64,000 nucleotides of DNA from Kutzneria viridogrisea. GTDB taxonomy: Bacteria > Actinomycetota > Actinomycetes > Mycobacteriales > Pseudonocardiaceae. Each line of letters opens with the position of its first letter. The stretch's first letter is position 1. The position numbers and the translations under genes are program-made. The notes beneath the pieces were generated by a model that was given only the letters and a program-made list of their open reading frames with translations, was not told the origin of the DNA and did no database searches. This document shows positions 52,609 to 60,777 of the stretch, one piece after another. The stretch covers positions 372,001-436,000 of the forward strand of contig JACJID010000001.1 of assembly GCA_014138725.1 (NCBI GenBank), in the 5' to 3' direction.

Positions 52609-54854
52609 CCCCAGTGCTGACCACGCTGCTGACCCGGCTCACCGCGCTGCGCGGGGCCCGCCGCGACCGCAGGGTGCAGCAGCACCTGGACGGCCTGACC
52701 GCACTGGTGCTGCGAGAGCGCAGGGAGCCCACCGGACCGGCCGCGCGGGCAGAGATCCTCACCGGCCTGTTCCAGGAGGCGGGGTTCGGCCCCGTTCGGC
52801 GGCTGCGGGCCGCCCCGGGGGAACTGGCCCTCGCGGAGACCGCCGCGTCCTGGGAACGGTTCGTGCGCGGCAACGCCGTGATGACCGAGTCGTCCCTGGA
52901 CACCCAGTCGGCGCTCGAGTCGGTGCTGCACGAGCTCGCCGACTGGGTGCGCGACCCGGCCGGACCGGTCCCGGAGCAGGTCGGCAGGCGGCTGGCCGAC
53001 GAGCTGTGGCTGGACGCGGAGTCCTTCGGCCACGGGCTCATCCTGATCCAGGACCTGTGCGAGCGGCTGCACGCCGACCGCGCCGACCGGTTCCGCATGG
53101 TCTCGGCGCTGACCGTGGGCTTCACCCAGGGCACCCGGCAGCGGGTGCTGGCCGAACAGACCGCGATCCACCAGGGCCGTGCCGAAGCGCTGACCAAGGC
53201 GCAGCGGCACCGCAGCGCGCAGCGCGGCCAGTTCCTGGCCTGCTACGGGGAATTCGGCATCGCCATGGGCCTGCTCGACGCCGCGGGCCGGGTGCTGGTC
53301 GCCAACCCGGCGTTGCGCGAGCTGCTGCGGCGGACCGATGCCCAGTTGATCGGCACCGCGCTGTCCGAGCTGGTCGACCAGGTCGATGCCGGGCACACGG
53401 CCAGCGCCTGCGAGACCGTGCGCGCGCACTGCCCGCACGTCTACCTCACCGTGCGGCTGCGGGCCGCCGAGGTCCACCTGGCGTTGCACTGGTCGGAGGA
53501 CGGCACTTCCGAGGGGGCGGTGCACCTGGTCGTCGACCACGAGCCGGTGACCCGGTTGTCCCCGGACTGGCTGCGCCAGGCGGCCGGACCCGACCCGGTG
53601 ACCGGGCTGCCCGGCCCGCAGTACTTCGCCCACCGGTTGGAGCAGGCGCTGCGCGGGGCGAGCCAGCAGGAGCCGATCAGCCTGTGCCTGGTGCGCCTGC
53701 GCGCGTGGACGGGGGTGCGCAGGGCACACGGTGCCGCCGCGGCGGAGGCCGTGCTGCGCGCGATCGTGCCCCGGCTGATCGCGGCCTGTGACGCGGCGCA
53801 CCTGCTGGCCCGGATCGAGCCGGACACCTTCGCCCTGCTGCTGACCGGGCGCGACGCCTGGACTCGCGGCATGGACCTGGCCGCGCGCTGCCGGGACTGG
53901 GTCGGCGCCGCGGTGCACCACGGGGACCGGCTGCTGCTGCTCGACCCGGCGGTGGCGTTGGCCACCAGCACCGGGCAGGTCGGTGGCCACGAGCTGGTGC
54001 GGCGCGGCCTGGGCAGGCTGGAGCAGCCCGGACCCGTGCTGGCCCCGGTGCCCCGCCCCGCGCCCGCCGAGCGGGACCTACTGGTGGAGTTGCCCGCCGC
54101 CTTCCGCCGCGAGGAGGTCGAGCTGGCCTACCTGCCCACGGTGCGGTTGGCCGACAACACCCTCGTCGCGGCGGAGGCCACCCTGCGCTGGCGGCACCCC
54201 ACCCGGGGGCTGGTCCCCATCGACCACCTCATCCAGCGTGCCGAGGACATCGGCCTGCGGCTGCCGCTGACCGCACTGTTCCGCACGGCCTGCGCGCACG
54301 CCCGCGGCTGGCACGAGGAGCTGGGCCGGTCGGCACCGCACCTGATCGTCAACGTGCCAGCCTGGCTGGCCCGTACCGACCGGCTGGTCGGCCAGGTCAC
54401 CGGGGTGCTCAGCAAGACCGGCCTGCCACCCGCTTCGGTCCACTTAGGACTGACCGAGGCGGGTCTGCTCTGCGAGCACGGCGGCATCCGGCCACACCTG
54501 CCGCTGCTGGCCGGGCACGGGCTCGCCCTGCGGCTGAACAACTTCGGCCTCACCTTCGCCCGGTTCGACCAACTGCCCGAGCTGACCCTGCGCGAGATCG
54601 CCATCCCCTCGCCCCGTGGACCGGGGGACGGGGCCTCGGCCGCGCAGTGCAGGCAGACCGTGACCGAGCATCTGGTGCGACTGGGCCGCCAGCTCAGCCA
54701 CGCCATCACCCTGCAGGGCGTCGCCAGCGCCACCGACGTGGCGCTCGCCCACGCGATCGGCGCCGACTACGTGCAGGGACCGAGCCTGGGTGAGCCCTGC
54801 CCCGCCGAGGAGATCGCCCACCGGGTGCTGCACCCCGTGCCGCCGCTGCCCTGA
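52605..54854 (+). CDS. PAS-GGDEF-EAL protein with degenerate catalytic motifs
   Basis: A 749-residue cytosolic protein starting at GTG 52605, coupled to the sigma factor. Domains: an N-terminal helical region (~1-210), PAS (~215-310), GGDEF (~325-470) and EAL (~490-745). The GGDEF signature is replaced by ARIEPDTFALL. The EAL motif reads AEATLRW, the acidic DDFG loop reads LNNFG, and the LEITE strand reads LGLTE. Key residues for both synthesis and hydrolysis of c-di-GMP are lost, so it probably senses a nucleotide or a partner rather than catalysing. Confidence 0.85.
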   Translation: MTPVLTTLLTRLTALRGARRDRRVQQHLDGLTALVLRERREPTGPAARAEILTGLFQEAGFGPVRRLRAAPGELALAETAASWERFVRGNAVMTESSLDTQSALESVLHELADWVRDPAGPVPEQVGRRLADELWLDAESFGHGLILIQDLCERLHADRADRFRMVSALTVGFTQGTRQRVLAEQTAIHQGRAEALTKAQRHRSAQRGQFLACYGEFGIAMGLLDAAGRVLVANPALRELLRRTDAQLIGTALSELVDQVDAGHTASACETVRAHCPHVYLTVRLRAAEVHLALHWSEDGTSEGAVHLVVDHEPVTRLSPDWLRQAAGPDPVTGLPGPQYFAHRLEQALRGASQQEPISLCLVRLRAWTGVRRAHGAAAAEAVLRAIVPRLIAACDAAHLLARIEPDTFALLLTGRDAWTRGMDLAARCRDWVGAAVHHGDRLLLLDPAVALATSTGQVGGHELVRRGLGRLEQPGPVLAPVPRPAPAERDLLVELPAAFRREEVELAYLPTVRLADNTLVAAEATLRWRHPTRGLVPIDHLIQRAEDIGLRLPLTALFRTACAHARGWHEELGRSAPHLIVNVPAWLARTDRLVGQVTGVLSKTGLPPASVHLGLTEAGLLCEHGGIRPHLPLLAGHGLALRLNNFGLTFARFDQLPELTLREIAIPSPRGPGDGASAAQCRQTVTEHLVRLGRQLSHAITLQGVASATDVALAHAIGADYVQGPSLGEPCPAEEIAHRVLHPVPPLP

Positions 54855-54864
54855 CAGGGGTCGC

Positions 54865-54911
54865 GTGAAGGTGGCTTTCACTGACCCCAGCGCAGTGAAA
54901 GCCACCTTCAC
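54865..54911. terminator. 19-bp perfect hairpin between convergent genes
   Basis: GTGAAGGTGGCTTTCACTG and its complement flank a 9-base loop, in the 64-bp gap between convergent stops. A bidirectional terminator is likely. The core GAAAGCCACCTTC recurs in a variant form near 60742-60754, which hints at a dispersed intergenic repeat. Confidence 0.78.
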
Positions 54912-54918
54912 GGCGCCC

Positions 54919-56751
54919 TCAGCCCACCACGGGGATCCGCACGCTGCTGTCGTCCAGCGCCACCGAGACCTTGGTCCCGGCGGGGTAGTGCAGGGTGTAG
55001 TCCCGGTCGGTGACCAGCAGCACCACGCCGATGCGGTGACCGGCCTTGAGCTGGTACTGCCTGGGCTGCAACTCCCAGTCGAACCGGTAGTTGCGGCCCG
55101 CCTGGATCGGCTCGGTCTCGTCGGCGGCGTGCCGGTTGCGCACGTCCAGCCAGCCGCGGCTGATCACCTGGTACGGGGTCTTCGCGGTGCTGTAGGCGTA
55201 CCGGGTGCGGCAGCCGGAGTCGGTGCCCAGCGTGTCGCCGAAGCACCAGCTGTCCTTGGTGGGGCCGAACCCGGTGATCCGGGTGTCCTCGCCGTAGTCG
55301 ACAAGCAGCGCGCTCAGGTACGGGGACTTGCCGTCCACGGAGGCGCGCACACTGATCTGCGGGGTGCCCGAGACACGCACGTCACGCGGCAGCGGGGCGG
55401 AGAGGTAGAGCAGCCGGTTGGGATCTGCCTTGTCCGGTGCGGAGATCAGGCTGTCGGCGGTGCGCTGCGGGTCGTCGACGAAGCTCTGCCGCTGGGTTCC
55501 CAGCCGCAGGGTGAGGTCGCGCGCCCCCGGCTCGGGCCAGTCCCGGTAGTCGGTCCACTTGCCCGGCGCGGTCTCGAAGTGCACCTTCGGCTCGCGGAAC
55601 ACGTCGTTGCGCACGTGGTACAGCTCGTGGTCGAACCACTTGTGCACCGCGTCGAGCCAGGACTGCTCGGCCACGTAGAGCGGGTCGTCGTGCCCGGCCT
55701 GGTGCAGCCACAGCTTGCGTGGGATGTCGTTGTCCCCCAGGGCAGTCCACAGGTCGGTGAAGTTCTTCGGCTTCACGTTCCAGTCGTTGATTCCCGCGAC
55801 CTGGAACACGCTGCCGCGGTAGTTGCCCAGGTCCTTGGCGAAGTTGCGCTCGTCCCAGAAGTCGTTGTAGTCCCCGGAGACGCGGTCCATCCGCTGTTCC
55901 ATCTCGCGGATGGGCGCCTCACAGACCGCGGCGTTCTTGCGGGTCAGCACCACCTTGGCGTGCAGGTCCGCGTCCTCGCCCACGTAACCGCCCGGTGCGA
56001 CCACCGCGCCGTTGGCCCGGTAGTAGTCGTACCAGCTGGCGATGCCCGAGATGGACACGATGGTGCGCAGGCCCTCGACCCCGGTGCTGGCCACCGCCAC
56101 CGGCAGCGTGCCGTCGTAGCTCTTGCCCGCCATGGCCACGTCACCGGTGGACCAGGAGGCCCTGATCTCCTTGCCGTCCTTGCCGAACGCCCTGGCCTTG
56201 CCGGTCAGCCACTGCACCACGGCCTTCATCCCGGCCTTCTCGTCCGGGCCGACCGCGGTGGGGCAGCCCTCGGAGTCCCCGGTGCCCAGGGTGCTCGCGC
56301 TGAGCACGGCGTACCCGCGCGAGACGAAGTAGTTGTCGTAGTAGACCCGGTCGTAGCTGACCGGCGGCTGCGCCCCGGTCGGCGGGGTCCACGGCGCCAG
56401 CCTGGGCACGTCGGTGACCTCGGCCGGGTGGTACGGCGGGTCCAGCGTGCCCCCGTAGTACGGGCTGGGCTCCACGATGCTGGCGACCTTCAGCGCACCG
56501 TTGGTCTCCTTGGGCCGCACCACGAACACCGACAGCCGGTCCCGTTTGCCGTCCCGGTCGCTGTCCACCGGCGTCTCCACGAACACCTGCTCGCGGATCG
56601 CCTGTGCGTAGTCGTAGACCGGTTTCGTCTCGTTGTCCCGGACCACCACGTGCTGCGTGCGGTCCTCGGCCGCCGCGGCGGGCGTCGCCACCACCGTCAG
56701 CACGGACAAGCCGACCAGCCCCGCGGCGGTGAGCACGCGCAAGCCTCGCAT
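54919..56751 (-). CDS. Secreted S15-family X-Pro dipeptidyl-peptidase-like enzyme
   Basis: A 610-residue exported serine hydrolase (signal ending ATPAAAAEDR). The S15/CocE catalytic domain shows SVFVVRPKE near residue 75 and the nucleophile in MAGKSYDGTLP near 207. The acid and His lie in FQVAGINDWNVKP near 317 and HQAGHDDP near 350. A C-terminal jelly-roll domain runs from ~400. It probably removes X-Pro dipeptides or hydrolyses esters outside the cell. Divergent from the lanthipeptide operon with a 170-bp gap; as a secreted peptidase it could serve as leader peptidase, but that is speculation. Confidence 0.89.
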   Translation of the reverse strand: MRGLRVLTAAGLVGLSVLTVVATPAAAAEDRTQHVVVRDNETKPVYDYAQAIREQVFVETPVDSDRDGKRDRLSVFVVRPKETNGALKVASIVEPSPYYGGTLDPPYHPAEVTDVPRLAPWTPPTGAQPPVSYDRVYYDNYFVSRGYAVLSASTLGTGDSEGCPTAVGPDEKAGMKAVVQWLTGKARAFGKDGKEIRASWSTGDVAMAGKSYDGTLPVAVASTGVEGLRTIVSISGIASWYDYYRANGAVVAPGGYVGEDADLHAKVVLTRKNAAVCEAPIREMEQRMDRVSGDYNDFWDERNFAKDLGNYRGSVFQVAGINDWNVKPKNFTDLWTALGDNDIPRKLWLHQAGHDDPLYVAEQSWLDAVHKWFDHELYHVRNDVFREPKVHFETAPGKWTDYRDWPEPGARDLTLRLGTQRQSFVDDPQRTADSLISAPDKADPNRLLYLSAPLPRDVRVSGTPQISVRASVDGKSPYLSALLVDYGEDTRITGFGPTKDSWCFGDTLGTDSGCRTRYAYSTAKTPYQVISRGWLDVRNRHAADETEPIQAGRNYRFDWELQPRQYQLKAGHRIGVVLLVTDRDYTLHYPAGTKVSVALDDSSVRIPVVG

Positions 56752-56921
56752 CGTCCCTCCCAGAAGTTGACGGCACGACTCTGCTGCCTGCGCGCCAGGC
56801 CCCGCAACCTACTAACGTCGCGGTGTCCGTTGACGCTTGCCCCATCGGCCGCCCTTCGGGGCGCTCTGACCAGCACTGTCGCCCTCTGCCCCGTGACGAC
56901 GCTCACTGCCATGCTGGGCCG

Positions 56922-59546
56922 ATGGCACTTCCGTCGATCGCGCAACGGGTTCTGCGCGGCTGGACGCTCAGCCAGGGCGAGACCTGGTGCTCGGCCACGC
57001 CGCCCGGTCACGTGCCGCGGCGGCAGGGCTGGAAGCTGCACGTGTCGGCCACGGCCGCCTCGGCGCCGCGGGTGCTGGAGCGGGCCCTGCCGGTACTGGC
57101 CGAGCACGCCTGTGCCTTCAAGTTCGCCGTCACGACAAGGGTCCTGGCCGAACTCACCGCCGCGCGCGGCCCACGCGCCCAGTCCGGCAAGTTCCTCACG
57201 GTGTACCCCGCGGACGACGAGCAGCTGCGCGAGCTGGCCGAGGGCCTGCACCGAGCAACCCTCGGCCTGGCCGGGCCGGTGGTCCTCTCCGACCGCAGGT
57301 ACCAGCCGGGCAGCCTGGTGTCGTACCGCTACGGCTGCTTCTTCGCCCAGCCCGAGCTCAACGACGAGGGCTTCTACGAGGGTCGGCTGCGTGCCCCGGA
57401 CGGCAGCACCGAGCCCGACCAGCGCAACGCCTGGTTCTCCCCGCCGCCGTGGGCGACCCCGCCCTTCCCCGCACCCGTCACGGCCAGGGGCGGCCCCGTG
57501 CTGCTCGCCGGGCGCTACCTGGTCCGCGAGGCGATCCGGCACGCCAACCGGGGCGGGGTCTACCGGGCGCTGGACCAGAGCACCGGCCAGGACGTGCTGC
57601 TCAAGGAGGCCCGCCCGCACATCGGTTCCGGCCACGGCGACAGCGACGTCCGCGACTGGTTGCGGCACGAGGCCGAGGTGCTGGCCCGGCTCGGCCCGCG
57701 CGGGATCACGCCCGAGGTGCACGAGGTGTTCGAGGCCGCGGGCCACGTCTTCCTGGCCGAGGACCTGATCGAGGGCACCAGCCTGAACGAGTGGTCCGCC
57801 GGGCCCGAACTGCCCACGGTGGCTGCGTTGTGGCAGCTCGCCCGCGACCTGACCCGGTTGCTCGGTGAGGTGCACGAGGCGGGCTACGTGGTCCGCGATG
57901 TCAAGCCCAGCAACGTGATGATGACTCCGAAGGACACGCCGGTACTGGTGGACCTGGAGTGCACGGTCCCACTCGGTGGCAAGGCGTACGTCGGCGGCAC
58001 ACCGGGGTTCACCGCCCCTGAGCACCTGTCCGCACCTGAGGGTAAGGCGCCGCTCGGCCCGGAAGTCGACTGCTTCAGCCTGGGCGCCACCCTGCTGCAC
58101 GCGGCGAGCGGCATCAATCCCGTGCTGGCACAGGACAGTGAGCCCGCCCGCCCCGACGCCGACCGGCTCGCCGCGATCGTGACCGCGGCGGCTCCGGACA
58201 ACCCAGCGCTGCACGCGCTCGCCCCGCTGGTGCTCGGCCTCACCGCCGAGGTCTCCGCCCGCTGGTCCCTGCCCGAGGCGGCGGCCTGGCTCGCCGCCGA
58301 ACCGCAGGTCCCCGCCGCCGAACCCGGTGTGGCCCTGCCCGCCAGCGCCGTGCGGCGCCTGCTGGACGACGGGCTCGCCCACCTGGCGCGGACCGCCGAC
58401 CCCGCCGCCGAACACCTGTGGCCCCGGCCCCGCTCCGTGCCGCCCAGCGATCCGTGCAGCGTGCAGTTGGGAGCGGGTGGGGTGCTCGCCGTGCTCGACC
58501 GCGCGGTGCGCACCGGGGCATACCCGCAGGCCGAGACGACGTTGCGGGTCGCCGCGGACTGGTTGGACGAGCGGCTCACCCGGCCGGGGCGGGTGTTGCC
58601 CGGGCTCTACTTTGGACGGTCCGGCACGGCCTGGGCCCTGTACGAGGCGGCCCGCACGCTCGGCGACACCGCGCTGGCCGCCCGCGCCGCGGAGTACGCC
58701 CTGCGCATCCCGCTGGACTGGCACAACCCGGACGTCTGCCACGGGCTGTCCGGTGCCGGGTTCGCGCAGCTGCACCTGTGGCGGCGCACCGGCGACCAGC
58801 GCTTCGCCGCCCGCGCCGCGGAGTGCGCGGACCGCGTGCTGTCGCTGACCGGTACGGCCGAGCGCGGCGTGGACTGGCCGCTGGGGCCCGAGCACCGCGG
58901 GGAGCTGGCCGGGTCGGCCCTGTACGGGTTCGGGCACGGGGTCGCGGGCAACGCGGCGTTCCTGCTCGGCGCGGGCATCGCCCTGGACCGGCCCGACCTG
59001 GTCGAGGTGGCGACCGCTGGCGGGCACGCACTGTGCGCGGTGGCCGAACCGGTGGGGGATGCGGCGCGCTGGCCCAAGGGACCGGGCCGCACCGAGCGGA
59101 TGGGCCTGAACCTGTGGTGCAACGGGGGTTCCGGCATCGGCACGTTCCTGATCAGGCTGTGGCGGGCCACCGACGAGCCGCTGTTCCTGGCGCACGCCGA
59201 GCGCGCGGCCCGCGCCGTGCACGACGACCGCTGGCGGCTGGGCGCGAGCGCCTGCCACGGGGTCGCGGGCAACGCCCAGCTGTTGCTCGACCTCGCCGAG
59301 ATCACCGGGGAGCGGCGCTACCGGGACTGGGCCGCCGAGTCGGCGACCTGCCTGTGGGTGCGGGCCGCGCGCCGGGACGGGCTGCTGCTCGTGCCGGACG
59401 AGACCCTGCGCGAGGTGCACGCGAGCTACCAGATCGGACTGGCCGGAGTGCTGGACTTCCTGCTCCGCCTCAGCCACGGCGGCGGCCGAAGCTGGCTGCC
59501 GGACACCGACGAGCCGTGGGGAGGGGGTGACGAACATGGAGAGTGA
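56922..59546 (+). CDS. Class IV lanthipeptide synthetase (LanL)
   Basis: An 874-residue trifunctional enzyme. The N-terminal phosphoSer/Thr lyase domain (~25-185) has KLHVSAT, AFKFAVT, GKFLTVYP and YRYGCF. The kinase domain (~190-465) has VLLKEARPHI, DVKPSNVMM and the variant DFG VLVDLEC. The C-terminal cyclase (~480-860) keeps zinc ligands in NLWCNGGSG and SACHGVAGN, which separates class IV from class III. It phosphorylates, eliminates and cyclises Ser/Thr/Cys in a precursor. ATG 56922 gives the usual N-terminus. The stop overlaps the precursor gene by 11 bp. Confidence 0.92.
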   Translation: MALPSIAQRVLRGWTLSQGETWCSATPPGHVPRRQGWKLHVSATAASAPRVLERALPVLAEHACAFKFAVTTRVLAELTAARGPRAQSGKFLTVYPADDEQLRELAEGLHRATLGLAGPVVLSDRRYQPGSLVSYRYGCFFAQPELNDEGFYEGRLRAPDGSTEPDQRNAWFSPPPWATPPFPAPVTARGGPVLLAGRYLVREAIRHANRGGVYRALDQSTGQDVLLKEARPHIGSGHGDSDVRDWLRHEAEVLARLGPRGITPEVHEVFEAAGHVFLAEDLIEGTSLNEWSAGPELPTVAALWQLARDLTRLLGEVHEAGYVVRDVKPSNVMMTPKDTPVLVDLECTVPLGGKAYVGGTPGFTAPEHLSAPEGKAPLGPEVDCFSLGATLLHAASGINPVLAQDSEPARPDADRLAAIVTAAAPDNPALHALAPLVLGLTAEVSARWSLPEAAAWLAAEPQVPAAEPGVALPASAVRRLLDDGLAHLARTADPAAEHLWPRPRSVPPSDPCSVQLGAGGVLAVLDRAVRTGAYPQAETTLRVAADWLDERLTRPGRVLPGLYFGRSGTAWALYEAARTLGDTALAARAAEYALRIPLDWHNPDVCHGLSGAGFAQLHLWRRTGDQRFAARAAECADRVLSLTGTAERGVDWPLGPEHRGELAGSALYGFGHGVAGNAAFLLGAGIALDRPDLVEVATAGGHALCAVAEPVGDAARWPKGPGRTERMGLNLWCNGGSGIGTFLIRLWRATDEPLFLAHAERAARAVHDDRWRLGASACHGVAGNAQLLLDLAEITGERRYRDWAAESATCLWVRAARRDGLLLVPDETLREVHASYQIGLAGVLDFLLRLSHGGGRSWLPDTDEPWGGGDEHGE

Positions 59547-59667
59547 TGTCTTGGAGCTCCAGGCGCTGCCGGAGACCGAGGTCGAGCCCTTGGGCCCGGT
59601 GATGTGCTGCGACACCGACTGGACCAGTGGTCAGTGCACCGACATCGGACCGCGCTGTCACGCCTGA
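59536..59667 (+). CDS. Class IV lanthipeptide precursor (LanA)
   Basis: A 43-residue peptide too short for routine gene finding. The leader MESDVLELQALPETEVEPLG carries the ALPET block also present in venezuelin-type class IV leaders. The C-terminal ~20 residues hold four Cys (residues 24, 25, 34, 41) and four Ser/Thr (27, 30, 31, 35), so up to four rings are possible. One Trp (29) stands between them. The start lies inside the lanL end, a perfect hairpin follows, and a lanC-like gene comes next, all typical of a lanthipeptide operon. GAGGGGGTGACGAAC supplies the ribosome site. Confidence 0.85.
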   Translation: MESDVLELQALPETEVEPLGPVMCCDTDWTSGQCTDIGPRCHA

Positions 59668-59676
59668 TGACCGGGG

Positions 59677-59708
59677 CCGGTTCCGCGCGAGCGCTCGCGC
59701 GGAACCGG
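59677..59708 (+). terminator. Hairpin directly after lanA
   Basis: A perfect 32-bp palindrome: 16-base arms CCGGTTCCGCGCGAGC with no spacer, 9 bp past the lanA stop and 23 bp before lanC. In RNA the tip would open to a small loop. It probably attenuates transcription into lanC and raises lanA mRNA. Confidence 0.72.
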
Positions 59709-59731
59709 TCAGTCCACTGTGGAGGTTCGTG

Positions 59732-60718
59732 GTGAGCTGGCAGGCGGTGCACGGGCTCGCCGGGCGGCCCCGGCACACCCCGGACCGCGTGCGCCCCGAT
59801 CTCGCCGACGGCGGTCCGGGTCTGGCCCTGGCCTACCACCAGCTGGACCGCTGCCAGCCGGGACGCGGCTGGGGTGAGATGGCGCGGGGCTACCTGGCCG
59901 CGTCCGCCGCGGGCGCCCAGCGACTCGGCGGGACTGGTGCCGCACCTGGGTTGTACGGCGGGCTCGCTGGGCTGGCGCTGGCCGCGTGGATCGTGACCGG
60001 CGATCCCGGTGTGCTGCCCGAGGTGCACGACAGCGTGCTGCGCCAAGCCCTCGTCCGCGCCGAAGCGCTCGCCGACCCCGCGCCGGAGCGGGCCGTCGAC
60101 CTGATCTCGGGGCTGACCGGGACCGCCGCGTACCTGTTGTGCCGACACCCCGAGACCGATCACGTGCTGCGCGCGGTGCTCAGTGCCCTGGTCGCGCAGC
60201 GGTACGAGCTCGACTGCGGTGTGGCGCACGGGGATTCGGGGCCGCTCGTGCTGCTCTGCCTGGCCGCCGACTGCGGGGTTGTCGTCCCAGGGCAGCACGA
60301 GGCGATCGCCCGGCTGGCCGCGCGGCAGGTCGAAGAGTTGCCGTTCGTGTCCTGGTGTCGTGGCGGCGCCGGGCTCGCGTGCGCCCTGTGGGCTGCCGGG
60401 GTCACCCTGGACGACGTGGGCCTCCGCGAGCGCGCGGTGCGCACGCTCAAGTCCGTGCACCGCCGGGCCGTGACCACCCCGTACCTCGGCCTGTGCCACG
60501 GCAAGGCCGGGCTGCTGATCATCACCACCCGGTTCGCCCGGCTGACCGGTGACGGCGAGCTCGTGGCTGCCGCCGACCGGCTCCTCGCGGAGGTGGCCGC
60601 CACGCCCGTGACCAGTGGGCCGGGGCTGCTCGACGGTGCGGCTGGGGTGGTGCTCGCGCTGCTCGCCGCCCTCACCGAGGAACCGCCGACCTGGGCGCGG
60701 GTGCTGTTGCTGTGCTGA
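59732..60718 (+). CDS. Stand-alone LanC-like cyclase
   Basis: A 328-residue toroid-type protein from GTG 59732, with GGAGG six bases upstream. LanC zinc motifs are present: VSWCRGGAG near residue 208 and GLCHGKAG near 254, with CGVAHGDSG near 165. It duplicates the function of the LanL cyclase domain. Two cyclases for one precursor is unusual: this one may set ring stereochemistry or ring order, or be a scaffold. It is followed by the monooxygenase gene after 59 bp. Confidence 0.86.
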   Translation: MSWQAVHGLAGRPRHTPDRVRPDLADGGPGLALAYHQLDRCQPGRGWGEMARGYLAASAAGAQRLGGTGAAPGLYGGLAGLALAAWIVTGDPGVLPEVHDSVLRQALVRAEALADPAPERAVDLISGLTGTAAYLLCRHPETDHVLRAVLSALVAQRYELDCGVAHGDSGPLVLLCLAADCGVVVPGQHEAIARLAARQVEELPFVSWCRGGAGLACALWAAGVTLDDVGLRERAVRTLKSVHRRAVTTPYLGLCHGKAGLLIITTRFARLTGDGELVAAADRLLAEVAATPVTSGPGLLDGAAGVVLALLAALTEEPPTWARVLLLC

Positions 60719-60777
60719 CAGCGGGCGGCGTGAGTCGCCGCGAAAGCCACCTTCCGGTAAGGAGAGGGGAGAGTCGG

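Noticed and set aside
52605-54854. Active diguanylate cyclase/phosphodiesterase
   Set aside because: The GGDEF signature reads EPDTF and the EAL/DDFG/LEITE residues are substituted, so activity is not supported.
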